This document shows, in pieces, positions 42,216 through 51,033 of a stretch of 64,000 nt of DNA (its first letter is position 1; every line of letters starts with the position of its first letter). The notes beneath the pieces are model-generated. The model did no database searches. It was not told where the DNA came from and saw nothing but the letters and a program-made list of their open reading frames with translations. Made by a program: the position numbers and the translations under genes. The stretch comes from JAVBNU01 sp031551265 (GTDB lineage: Bacteria; Cyanobacteriota; Vampirovibrionia; Gastranaerophilales; Gastranaerophilaceae): positions 6,300-70,299 of the forward strand of contig JAVBNU010000014.1 of the NCBI GenBank assembly GCA_031551265.1, in the 5' to 3' direction.

Positions 42216-43076
42216 TTAATCCAGAACTTCAATATTCATCATTTCAAAATGATGATGATTACTGATTTGGTTTTTGAGTTCTGTGATATTTAAGTTTTCG
42301 CTGTTTTTGATTTTACAGCTTAAACAGTATGTGTTTTCTGAAGCGTTCCATATGCTAATTTCGAACACTTCAATATTATTATTTTCTAAATGTTCTTTTA
42401 CGTGCTTCGACATGTGGTGGTTCTCCATATCTAAAAGAATTTTTGAAGTGTTTTTTACTAAGCCGAATGCCCATTTGAGAATGATAATCCCCCCAACAAT
42501 CCCGATAATCGGGTCAAGTTTGTAAAAATGAAAATACTTGCCAAGCACAAGTGCGATTATCGCTAAAATGGAAGTAAATGCGTCAGTCAGAATATGTAAA
42601 TACGCTGCTTTAAAATTGTAATCCTTATGTGTGTGAGACGACTTGTATTCCATTATAAACAGGCATACTAAATTAACGATAAGCCCGATAACAGCAACCA
42701 GAATAGCCTCCGAAAAAGCTATGGTCAATGGGTGGAATAATCGGACAATTGACTCTTTAATTATGAAAACAGCCGTTATGCCCAAAAAGATAGAACTTGT
42801 AAACGCGGCGAGTGAACTAATTTTACCTGTACCAAGAGGAAAAAGATGCGAGTCTTTAAATTTTTTTGTGAAAACATACGCAAAATAAGTAATCAAGAGC
42901 GCAAAAGCATGCGTCCCCATATGCCAACCATCAGCCAATAACGCCATAGAATGTGTGATATAACCGAATATAATCTCTGCAACCATTGTTATTGCAGTGA
43001 CAATTATAACTATCAATGTTTTCATTTCATGGTCGCTGTGAATTTCTGAGTGGCTGTGGTTATGAGAGTGAGTCAT
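42216..43076 (-). CDS. cation diffusion facilitator (zinc/cobalt/nickel efflux)
   Basis: This is a proton-coupled export of divalent metals across the cytoplasmic membrane. A His-rich N-terminus (HSHNHSHSEIHSDHE) may capture metal. Six helices follow, with the metal-site motifs HSMALLADGWHMGTH in helix 2 and HILTDAFTS in helix 5, then a cytoplasmic C-terminal domain with HHMSKHVKEH. The length of 286 aa is typical. The ADGWHM...H version recalls DmeF-type proteins, but the substrate cannot be fixed from sequence. It is first of a two-gene unit. Confidence 0.9.
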   Translation of the reverse strand: MTHSHNHSHSEIHSDHEMKTLIVIIVTAITMVAEIIFGYITHSMALLADGWHMGTHAFALLITYFAYVFTKKFKDSHLFPLGTGKISSLAAFTSSIFLGITAVFIIKESIVRLFHPLTIAFSEAILVAVIGLIVNLVCLFIMEYKSSHTHKDYNFKAAYLHILTDAFTSILAIIALVLGKYFHFYKLDPIIGIVGGIIILKWAFGLVKNTSKILLDMENHHMSKHVKEHLENNNIEVFEISIWNASENTYCLSCKIKNSENLNITELKNQISNHHHFEMMNIEVLD

Positions 43077-43258
43077 TAATTGCTAAGCTCCTTTTTCCTT
43101 TAATTATACCGAAAGTCTTATGTAGTTGACAATTACCTATTCTACAATTCACTGAAATTAAACAAATTGTAATATTCTTCATAATAACTATAAAAATGAA
43201 ATCAAACCTGATATAATGATTATAATATGTATTATAACACTACTATCACTGGTAATTA

Positions 43259-45178
43259 ATGAGTATATTTCGAAAATTCAAAAATTTTATTGAACAGGTA
43301 AACACGCTTGAGTATACACTTTCTGCCAATAAGCAGGATTATTTTGAGGTATATGAACGCAACATTCAGCTTGAGCAAGAGATAACCCAACGTACAAAAG
43401 AGCTCAATCAAGCAAACAAAACTCTGTTAAATTTACAAAATATTTGGGAAATGATGAATTCGTCACAACCTCTGTCAATTATATTTGACAATATAGTAGG
43501 TGGCTTGCAGCGCGGGCTGGATTATCATATGAGTGTGATTATCCAAAATAAAGAAGCTGACGGCGAGAAATTTTTCCAAATCAAAGCATATATCGAAAAC
43601 AATGCACTGAACGAAATCAGCCATCTGCTCACTCAGCCGATTAACCACTACAAATTGCGCCATACGGTTGAGGGTGAAATCGATTTATCAATAAAGACCA
43701 ACCGAATTCGCTATACACGCGATGTTAAGGGTTTGATTTTATCTTTAATTCCGCATATGCCTGATAATTATTTCAAAAATTCAGAAATTTATGCAAAAAC
43801 AAAATCCATTATAATTTTGCCTCTTTATTCAAACAGTGAGCCATTTGGAGCGATATTGGTGTTCTCGCCGCGCGAAGAGCCCTCCGAAAGCGAACATACG
43901 TTCTTGAATCTGTTTGATTATCAGACAGAGCTTGCGATTACGATTGCGAATCTTTTCGAAGAAGTCAAAAAACAAGCTGTAACTGACCCTCTCACGGATT
44001 TGTATAACCGTCGGTATTTTGAGGAAGCATTAGAGCGTGAACGTGAGCGTGCCAGTCGTTCAAAACAACCGTTTTCAATGATTTCAATAGATTTGGATCA
44101 TTTAAAAAAGATTAATGACACAAAGGGTCATGCGGCTGGTGATTTGGCGATTAAAGCAGTTGCGAAAGTACTAAAAAGCAATGCCCGTGCTATGGACACA
44201 CCGGCAAGGCTTGGTGGCGAGGAATTTTGCATACTTTTGCCCGGCGTAGATACTGATAATGCTTGTGTTGCAGCAGAAAGGATTCGCGTTTCAATTGAAA
44301 CCGAGAAGGTTGAAGGTGTCGGCAAAGTCACAGCCAGTATAGGTATTGCGACATTTGGCGAGCATACAGAAAATGTCGAAGAACTCGTTGACATGGCCGA
44401 TCAGGCGATGTATCGCGCAAAAATCAACGGACGCAATCAGGTTCAGGTCGCAAAATCTAAAGACGACACGAACTGGCAAGAAACCGCAATCCAAGCGTTT
44501 ATCGAGATTCTTTCCAAAAAACGTATACCTATTTCCAAAAATGTCGCAAGCGATATCTGCAAGCAACTTCAAGTTAAATCAGTCTCTGACACAACAACGC
44601 GTGACATGCTTTTCTCCACGGTCGATACGATAGCATCCTCTTATAATGAACTGCACCATATTGGAGTTACGAAATCCAAAGTTAACTTAGCGGTTAAAAT
44701 TGCTAAAAAGCTTGAATTACCCAAAGAAGAAATTGACAGATTGAGAATTGCAATGCTGCTGTATGATATTGGTAATGCGCTGCTGCCAGAAGAAATATTC
44801 AAGAAAAAAGAACCTCTAACAACTGAAGAAAAAGAACAAATTCACACACATCCGATTATCGCGGCGAGAAAGATATTGAAGCCTATAAGCGTTATTTCAG
44901 ATGTGCTGCCTGTTGTTGAGCATCACCACGAAAACTGGGATGGCAGCGGCTATCCAAGCCAAATTTCAGGTGAAGAAATCCCCACACTTTCACAAATAAT
45001 CTTGCTTGTTGATGCGTTTTCAGCGTTAACACAAAATCGCCCTTATAGGGTTGCACTATCTCAAGATGAGGCAGTTGGAATCATTAAAAAAGATGTCGGC
45101 AAAAAATGGAGTCAGGATTTAATTGACTTGTTTGATGAACTGCTAAATGTGGATATACTGTCGGAAGAACAACAGTAA
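43259..45178 (+). CDS. GGDEF diguanylate cyclase with degenerate HD-GYP domain, 639 aa
   Basis: A coiled coil (residues ~10-60) and a GAF-like sensor (~65-235) precede a GGDEF domain with an intact active site: LTDLYNRRYFEE, DLDHLKKIND, and GGEEF at 319-323, predicting cyclic di-GMP synthesis. The C-terminal part (~410-620) keeps the GYP signature (HHHENWDGSGYP from H555) and the IHTHP helix, but the defining HD pair reads YD (Y502-D503, LLYDIGN), losing a metal ligand. The phosphodiesterase half is therefore probably inactive or regulatory. Upstream, an extended -10 (TGATATAAT, 43209-43217) lies 41 bases before ATG 43259, and there is no clear ribosome binding site. Confidence 0.88.
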   Translation: MSIFRKFKNFIEQVNTLEYTLSANKQDYFEVYERNIQLEQEITQRTKELNQANKTLLNLQNIWEMMNSSQPLSIIFDNIVGGLQRGLDYHMSVIIQNKEADGEKFFQIKAYIENNALNEISHLLTQPINHYKLRHTVEGEIDLSIKTNRIRYTRDVKGLILSLIPHMPDNYFKNSEIYAKTKSIIILPLYSNSEPFGAILVFSPREEPSESEHTFLNLFDYQTELAITIANLFEEVKKQAVTDPLTDLYNRRYFEEALERERERASRSKQPFSMISIDLDHLKKINDTKGHAAGDLAIKAVAKVLKSNARAMDTPARLGGEEFCILLPGVDTDNACVAAERIRVSIETEKVEGVGKVTASIGIATFGEHTENVEELVDMADQAMYRAKINGRNQVQVAKSKDDTNWQETAIQAFIEILSKKRIPISKNVASDICKQLQVKSVSDTTTRDMLFSTVDTIASSYNELHHIGVTKSKVNLAVKIAKKLELPKEEIDRLRIAMLLYDIGNALLPEEIFKKKEPLTTEEKEQIHTHPIIAARKILKPISVISDVLPVVEHHHENWDGSGYPSQISGEEIPTLSQIILLVDAFSALTQNRPYRVALSQDEAVGIIKKDVGKKWSQDLIDLFDELLNVDILSEEQQ

Positions 45179-45179
45179 A

Positions 45180-45431
45180 TTATTCTTCTACAGAGTAATC
45201 GCCGGCTTCGTCACGTGCAGCTGTTTCGATAAGGATGTATGTCATATAAGCGCCCAATGCTACTGCTTTAGGATCCAGTTCAGTATTATTTGCTGCCTCG
45301 ATAATAGCTGTATTAATTTCAGGATTTTCTTCTTTGATGTAGTGTATCATTTTTTTACGCCAAGCGTGAACATCTTGGAAAATTTCGGCAAAAACCAGAC
45401 TTGCGTGGTCCTCTGAGATTATCGGTAACAA
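45180..45431 (-). CDS. small acidic protein of unknown function, 83 aa
   Basis: A compact helical protein (AEIFQDVHAWRKKMIHYIKEE; AVALGAYMTYILIETAARDEAG) with an acidic tail. No family was recognised. AAAGGAG lies eight bases before a TTG at 45431, the only plausible start. It converges with the GGDEF gene with a one-base gap and is otherwise monocistronic. Confidence 0.65.
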   Translation of the reverse strand: MLPIISEDHASLVFAEIFQDVHAWRKKMIHYIKEENPEINTAIIEAANNTELDPKAVALGAYMTYILIETAARDEAGDYSVEE

Positions 45432-45578
45432 AATTACTCTCCTTTATATAATGTTTGTATGTCTACAATTATATACTGAAAATAATTTTTTTGCTAGCCC
45501 TTATATATATTCATTCACATATGCGCGTTTATATATTTGTTGTACAATATAGATACGATTTTCAATACTGAGGTAGAT

Positions 45579-46874
45579 ATGATTGAACGCTATACAAAAG
45601 AAAAAATGGGCAAAATCTGGGAATTAGACTCGAAATTCAGCTACTTTTTGCAAGTTGAACTGGCTGTGCTCGACGCGTATGCAAAAGTTGGCGAAATTTC
45701 AGCAGATGTCGTAAAAGATATTCGCTCAAAAGCAGCGTTTGATGTTAAAAGGATTGCCGAAATTGAAAAAGAAGTAAATCACGACGTAATCGCATTTTTG
45801 ACAAATGTGAATGAAAATGTAGGCGAAAATTCGCGCTATATTCACAAAGGCTTGACCAGCTCTGACGTTATTGATACAGCGCTGGCATTACAGCTTAAAG
45901 ACGCAAATAAAATTGTAAAAGAAGATTTAGATGTATTAATAAAAACACTGAAAGCGAAGGCTAAAGAGTACAAAAACACTGTTTGTGTCGGCCGCTCTCA
46001 CGGTATTTTGGCTGAACCGACAACATTGGGAATAAAATTCTGCAACTGGCTTGATATGTTTGAGCGTTGCCAGAAAAGATTTTTAGCTGCTGCCGAAGAA
46101 ACTAATATAGGACAGATTTCCGGACCGATTGGCACATATAGCAATATTTCGCCTGAGATAGAAAAATTGACCTGCGAGAGTTTAGGCTTAAAACATGCAA
46201 AAATTTCTACACAAGTGATAGCGCGTGATTACCACGCAAATTATATGCAGTCGTTAGCTTTAATTGCCTCCGTAATTGAACAATGTGCTACTGAAATTCG
46301 CCACTTGCAACGCACAGAGGTGTTGGAGCTGGAAGAAGGCTTTACACAAGGTCAAAAAGGCTCATCAGCGATGCCTCACAAACGCAATCCGATTGCCTCA
46401 GAGAATTTGTGCGGCCTCGCGCGTGTGGTGCGCGGTAATGCTCAGGTTGCGCTTGAAAATATCGCACTCTGGCATGAACGTGATATTTCACACAGTTCGG
46501 CTGAACGCATTATTTTGCCTGATACAACGATTTTGATAGATTATATGCTGCAGCGTTTCAATAATACAGTTGAAAAATTAACCGTATATCCTGACAATAT
46601 GTTGAAAAACATGAATATGTATGGCGGTATAATCTTCTCCCAAAGAGTTTTAATTGCTTTGACCGAAAAAGGTTTATCTCGTGAAAACGCTTATGAACTG
46701 GTTCAAAAAAATGCTTTTGCAGCGTTCAATAAAGAAGGCGGCAATTTTAAGAAACAAGTTTTAAATGACAGTAATCTCTCAAAAACTCTTACTCCACAAG
46801 AAATCGAAGAATGTTTCAGCGCAGATTATTTTTTGAGAAACATCGGCGAAATTTATTCGCGTTTTGGAGTTTGA
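45579..46874 (+). CDS. purB: adenylosuccinate lyase
   Basis: It cleaves SAICAR and adenylosuccinate in purine synthesis. The fumarase/aspartase fold signatures are clear: GLTSSDVIDTALALQL, RSHGILAEPTTLGIK (catalytic His), and the mobile loop GSSAMPHKRNPIASE with the catalytic Ser. The length of 431 aa is typical of the short bacterial type. I chose ATG 45579 with TGAGGT before it, matching the usual MIERYT start. No other purine gene is adjacent. Confidence 0.97.
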   Translation: MIERYTKEKMGKIWELDSKFSYFLQVELAVLDAYAKVGEISADVVKDIRSKAAFDVKRIAEIEKEVNHDVIAFLTNVNENVGENSRYIHKGLTSSDVIDTALALQLKDANKIVKEDLDVLIKTLKAKAKEYKNTVCVGRSHGILAEPTTLGIKFCNWLDMFERCQKRFLAAAEETNIGQISGPIGTYSNISPEIEKLTCESLGLKHAKISTQVIARDYHANYMQSLALIASVIEQCATEIRHLQRTEVLELEEGFTQGQKGSSAMPHKRNPIASENLCGLARVVRGNAQVALENIALWHERDISHSSAERIILPDTTILIDYMLQRFNNTVEKLTVYPDNMLKNMNMYGGIIFSQRVLIALTEKGLSRENAYELVQKNAFAAFNKEGGNFKKQVLNDSNLSKTLTPQEIEECFSADYFLRNIGEIYSRFGV

Positions 46875-46943
46875 TAATTTTTGTTACGAGTCAGGCAAAT
46901 TTTTTTATGTTCACGTTTTGTATATGCAGAACGGAAATAGTTA

Positions 46944-48284
46944 ATGAAAATAACAGCTTTATTACCACATAATTTTATCAATCGAAACTATAGACCATTA
47001 CAGCAAAGTATTGCCGGTAATTTTATAACGCCATTAAAATGTGATACTGTGGCTTTTAAAAGCACCTCTAGCGAAGACGAGACTGAGTTTGTCGAGTGGT
47101 ATAATGCAGAAGACTTTGATTTTGAAGAAGCACTTAGAGAGCTGGAAGAGGAAAAACAGGATAATATAGGGCGTCTTGAATGGCTCAAACAATCCAAAGC
47201 CGAATTAGAAGCGATTGTAGAGAAAACATATACCCACAACGCTGAAATACAACTCCGGGACCTATATATTTTATTTGATAAACCAAAAACCGGTCGGGAC
47301 AGATGTTATATGAAAGAGTTACTTGCAAAACAAAAGTACAATAACTCAACAGATGGCAATGAAAAAAGAGAACTCGAAAAACACAGGCAAGAGATGTGCC
47401 GACAGCGCAAGCAGTACGACGACGGCGGCAATTTATTGCACGCTGAAGCGGTGTGGTACGCACACCGCACAAAAGAATATGCTGAGGCATTAGATAAATG
47501 TATTGCTGCGAAAAAAGAATTAGCTTCAAAGCCAAAAAAAGACGATTGTGACAAAACGAAAATCGCTGAACTAGACAAACAAATTGAATATAACAAACAT
47601 TATTATGAGCTTCGAAGTTTAGAAACGCAAAAAACATTTGTCGAAAATGACATATTATTGGCAGAAATCGTAGGAGAAGCTGATGAAGACTTGCTACTAA
47701 AACATCGAGATCTCAGTTTGGAGATTAAAGACAAAAAAAGCATTATCAATGGCAAATATCATGCTGATACAGAAAAAGCCGAAAAAGAAAAACGCAGCCT
47801 CCCTGAAAGAGTAAAAGAGTTAAGCAAATATTTTATAAATCCATATCTTTGCAGGTTCGACATGTTTATAGATGTTGATAACGATTTTGCGTATGGCACG
47901 GGGCTTAATCGCAAAAGCACCGACCCACAAGACGAATACGACAGCGATGAGAAAATACAGATTGCGTGGAAACGTTTGCAAATGTTGGCAGATAAAGGTG
48001 TAAAATGTATCATTGATTTGGATGGCAAAAATGAAGTAGAATATGCTGTAGTTAATCACTATAATTCGCTCCCAAAAAATAAATACCAAAAAATCGCCTA
48101 CATACCCATTGCAATACCCCTTGAAGTCGATAGACCCAGTGAAAAGCTTAAGGACGGCATAAATAAATTTAAAGAAGTTATACTGAATGATAGGTTCAAG
48201 CCTGTTTATATGCACTGTTCAAACGCTATGATAAAATCCAGATTTATGGCAAATCAGTATCGAAAAATAAAATCAAACATGTAG
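46944..48284 (+). CDS. unknown coiled-coil protein with F-x-G-like motif, 446 aa
   Basis: The N-terminal ~35 residues lead to TVAFKSTSSED (residues 35-45), one of the five F-x-G-like motifs of the window. Residues ~60-290 are a charged coiled coil (FEEALRELEEEKQDNIGRLEWLK and more). Residues ~300-446 form a globular part with ALQ-type strands (CRFDMFIDVDNDFAYGTGL, CIIDLDGKNEVEYAVVNH, KPVYMHCSNAMIKSRFMANQYRK). The last segment, with H-C-S-N-A-x4-R, faintly recalls the Cys-x5-Arg loop of tyrosine phosphatases, but the usual Gly residues are missing. The function is unknown. Confidence 0.65.
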   Translation: MKITALLPHNFINRNYRPLQQSIAGNFITPLKCDTVAFKSTSSEDETEFVEWYNAEDFDFEEALRELEEEKQDNIGRLEWLKQSKAELEAIVEKTYTHNAEIQLRDLYILFDKPKTGRDRCYMKELLAKQKYNNSTDGNEKRELEKHRQEMCRQRKQYDDGGNLLHAEAVWYAHRTKEYAEALDKCIAAKKELASKPKKDDCDKTKIAELDKQIEYNKHYYELRSLETQKTFVENDILLAEIVGEADEDLLLKHRDLSLEIKDKKSIINGKYHADTEKAEKEKRSLPERVKELSKYFINPYLCRFDMFIDVDNDFAYGTGLNRKSTDPQDEYDSDEKIQIAWKRLQMLADKGVKCIIDLDGKNEVEYAVVNHYNSLPKNKYQKIAYIPIAIPLEVDRPSEKLKDGINKFKEVILNDRFKPVYMHCSNAMIKSRFMANQYRKIKSNM

Positions 48285-48292
48285 CAAGACTG

Positions 48293-48315
48293 TAGGTTGG
48301 GGTTTCTACTCCAAC
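48293..48315. repeat. TAGGTTGGGGTTTC repeat, copy 2
   Basis: 48293-48306 is identical to 4735-4748. Here GTTGG...CCAAC forms a hairpin followed by ATTATAATTT, between the convergent coiled-coil gene and aroA, where it may also end transcription. Confidence 0.5.
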
Positions 48316-48316
48316 A

Positions 48317-49588
48317 TTATAATTTACCCATTAATTCTTCAAACTCTGGGAATGAAATATTTACCCACTCGAACTCTTTGATGGTTACACGTTTTTCGCT
48401 AATTAGTCCGGCAATATAGAGTGTCATTGCAATGCGATGGTCGTGATAGCAGCAGAGTTCAGCATCACCTTTTAAATTTGTTTTGCCGTTAACGATAAAG
48501 CCGTCAGGTGTTTCTTCAATGTCTGCGCCAATTTTTTTGAACTCGTCAACTATTGCTTTGATACGGTCAGCTTCTTTGTTTCGCAGATCTTCGGCATTTT
48601 TGATTATTGTTGTGCCTTCGGCTTGTGTCGCAAGAAGCGCAATAACAGGTAATTCATCAATCAAACGCGGTATAATTGCACCCTCAATTGTTGTTGCTTT
48701 TAAGTCAGAGTACGAGATTTTTATGTCGCCGACCGGCTCAGCGCCCTCTGTGTTAACGTTGAAAATCTTTATTTCAGCATTCATGCTTTTCATTACGTCA
48801 ATAATACCGGCACGCGTTGGATTCAAACCGACATTGGTTAAAATCACTTCGGAGCCCGGTACAATTGCAGCTGCAACCATAAAAAATGCTGCCGAAGAAA
48901 TATCACCACAAATATTAATTGGCTTTGGCTCAAGTTCTGACTGCAAAATTGTGACTTTGTTGCCATCTACAGATATATTTGCACCTAAATATTCAAGCAT
49001 TAACTCGGTATGGTCACGTGATTTGCAGGGTTCTTCTACCGTAGTTGCACCTTCTGCGGACAACCCAGCAAGCAAAATCGCTGATTTAACCTGAGCTGAC
49101 GCTAATTGAGATTTGTAGTGAATACCTTGTAAAGTTGTTCCTGAAATGCGCAGTGGTGCTGTATAATTGTCACTTTTTATATCAGCGCCCATTAGCGTTA
49201 ATGGCTCAATGATGCGTTTCATCGGGCGTTTGCTCAAACTTGCGTCGCCGGTGAGAGTTGAATTAAACTGCTGTCCGGCTAAAATACCTGCCATCAAGCG
49301 CATTGTCGTGCCTGAATTGCCACAGTCTAGAGCTTCTGTAGGTTGAGCGATTGCATTTTTTGCATTTACAATTAAATTTTGTTCACCGTGAAATGCTACA
49401 CTACAGCCGAGTTGTTGTATAACTTTTAGCGTTGAATGACAATCTGCGCCTTTTGAGAAGTTGGTTATTTCACAAATCCCGCCAGTAAGCATCGAAAACA
49501 TAGCGGCACGGTGTGAAATCGATTTATCCGAAGGGATTTCAACCGAGCCTTTTAGTCCTGATTTTAGTTTTTGTATTGTTATATCCAT
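48317..49588 (-). CDS. aroA: 3-phosphoshikimate 1-carboxyvinyltransferase (EPSP synthase)
   Basis: It joins shikimate-3-phosphate and PEP to form EPSP. The motifs are present: GSVEIPSDKSISHRAAM, the LDCGNSGTTMRLMAG phosphate/PEP loop, AQVKSAILLAGL, TVEEPCKSRDHTELML, and the C-terminal ELPVIALLATQAEG and DHRIAMTLYIAGL. CGNSGT keeps Gly-Asn-Ser-Gly where class I enzymes have Gly-Asn-Ala-Gly. The length of 423 aa is typical. It follows the glycosyltransferase by three bases, apart from the other aro genes at 23.5-26.3 kb. Confidence 0.96.
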   Translation of the reverse strand: MDITIQKLKSGLKGSVEIPSDKSISHRAAMFSMLTGGICEITNFSKGADCHSTLKVIQQLGCSVAFHGEQNLIVNAKNAIAQPTEALDCGNSGTTMRLMAGILAGQQFNSTLTGDASLSKRPMKRIIEPLTLMGADIKSDNYTAPLRISGTTLQGIHYKSQLASAQVKSAILLAGLSAEGATTVEEPCKSRDHTELMLEYLGANISVDGNKVTILQSELEPKPINICGDISSAAFFMVAAAIVPGSEVILTNVGLNPTRAGIIDVMKSMNAEIKIFNVNTEGAEPVGDIKISYSDLKATTIEGAIIPRLIDELPVIALLATQAEGTTIIKNAEDLRNKEADRIKAIVDEFKKIGADIEETPDGFIVNGKTNLKGDAELCCYHDHRIAMTLYIAGLISEKRVTIKEFEWVNISFPEFEELMGKL

Positions 49589-49591
49589 AAT

Positions 49592-50575
49592 TTACAATAA
49601 GCTGTATGTCTCAATTAGCTGCATCACGTGCTCAGGCTTGATTTCTTCAAGACACGGCGTGAACTCACTGTCCGTAAACCTACATCTGCGCTGACAACAC
49701 GGCACACACGGTAAATTCGTACATATTGCGTGATGTTTCATCCCCCACGGGCTTGATCTCGAAATTGGCATTGAGCCATACAATCCGACACATACCGGCT
49801 TGCCGACGGCAGAAGCAATATGAAGTGGCCCCGTATCACCCGAAATAAACAAATCAGCCAGCGAAAATATCGCAGCTATCTCCATTAAATCGTATTCGCC
49901 TGCAATTACTTTTATATTTTTGTGCAAGCCAACAAAGCATTCGACTTTTTCCCTATCCTCTTTCGCGCCCGAGACAATAATTTCACAGTCATATTTATCA
50001 ATTAACAGTTTTGATAAATCCAGAAAATGTTTTATATTCCATTTTCTGCCATATCTTGAAGCTGTAGCCTGAGTGTTAAAAATAACTATTTTTTTATCAG
50101 TTTTGAATTTTTCAGACATTTGGCGTATCAATTCAGGCGACATATAAATTTTCAGGTCTTTTGGCGTTACCAATTCAGGGATTATTTTTTTACCGTAATG
50201 CATATAATTTTCTACAGCATGATACTCATTTAAGTGTTTGTACTTAACGATTTTTTTTGCCATTATCAACCTGCCCAAAAAACGGTATCGAATTGAAGGC
50301 TGCAAATTGATAATCAAATCATACTTATTTTTGCGTAGCTTATAAGCAAGTTTTATCAACGACCAATAATCTTTTTTCTCAAGGCTGTATACGTTATGAA
50401 TATCAGGATCATGCGACAAAAGCTCTCTTGGCGCGCTGCTGGTTGCATAGTCAATTAGCGCATCAGGATTATTTTGTCTGATACTTCTATATAAATTGGT
50501 TGTTTGAACCACGTCCCCAATCGCGCCCGAGCGCATAATCAAAATTCTGTTGTATTTGTTTTTTTGCCTGTTCAT
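49592..50575 (-). CDS. glycosyltransferase family 9 (heptosyltransferase-like)
   Basis: This is a GT-B enzyme of the LPS-core heptosyltransferase family. Visible are ILIMRSGAIGDVVQTTNLYRSIR at the N-terminus, DLIINLQPSIRYR, and the nucleotide-sugar site DLFISGDTGPLHIASAVGKPVCVGLYG. The CxPCCQRRC-like cluster (LPCVPCCQRRCRF) near the C-terminus is common in family members. The donor could be ADP-heptose, but no heptose synthesis genes are in the window. I chose ATG 50575 (327 aa); a longer frame starts at 50623 and adds a segment lacking a ribosome binding site. It is co-transcribed with aroA. Confidence 0.85.
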   Translation of the reverse strand: MNRQKNKYNRILIMRSGAIGDVVQTTNLYRSIRQNNPDALIDYATSSAPRELLSHDPDIHNVYSLEKKDYWSLIKLAYKLRKNKYDLIINLQPSIRYRFLGRLIMAKKIVKYKHLNEYHAVENYMHYGKKIIPELVTPKDLKIYMSPELIRQMSEKFKTDKKIVIFNTQATASRYGRKWNIKHFLDLSKLLIDKYDCEIIVSGAKEDREKVECFVGLHKNIKVIAGEYDLMEIAAIFSLADLFISGDTGPLHIASAVGKPVCVGLYGSMPISRSSPWGMKHHAICTNLPCVPCCQRRCRFTDSEFTPCLEEIKPEHVMQLIETYSLL

Positions 50576-51033
50576 CTTATCTATTTTACAGTAAAAGCAA
50601 AAAAATGGAGCAAAATGGAGCAAATCAAGTTTTTACTAAAAGATGATATTTCATAAAATCCCTAAAACGCAGTCATACACGCAAAAAAAATGTTTGTTTT
50701 GCAACAAACATTAAATAAACACGAGGATATTAAGAGAGAGAGTATATGGATAAAAAAATCTTTTTACATTCTCGATAAATTTAAATTATTTACTTTGAAT
50801 CTGACTGTTAACGTAATTCCTGAATGTTTTAAACTTTCCTTAAAAATTGAAATCTTCCTTACATCTATATAAAAAAAAATCCCGAAGAAAAATTGCCTTT
50901 TTTTAACAAAATTTATAAAATCGCAACATTTCTTAACAATAATTCGTCAATCGTTCGTGCAACCATTAGGTTACTGCACTGCAATAAGAAGTGCAACAGC
51001 ACTCCTGCAGAATCAAAAACCGTTTCATTATAA
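50576..51033. other. gene-free spacer between two minus-strand operons
   Basis: This stretch is about 460 bases of AT-rich sequence, including poly-A/T runs near 50870-50910. On the minus strand, GGAGTGC-TGTT-GCACTTC (around 50985-51003) could be a weak terminator for the coiled-coil operon. The short open frame at 50690 has no ribosome binding site, and I see no gene here. Confidence 0.5.

Noticed and set aside
46944..48284. C-terminal HCSNA segment as a tyrosine phosphatase active site
   Set aside because: The loop lacks the Gly pattern of CX5R phosphatases, so the resemblance is too weak to annotate.
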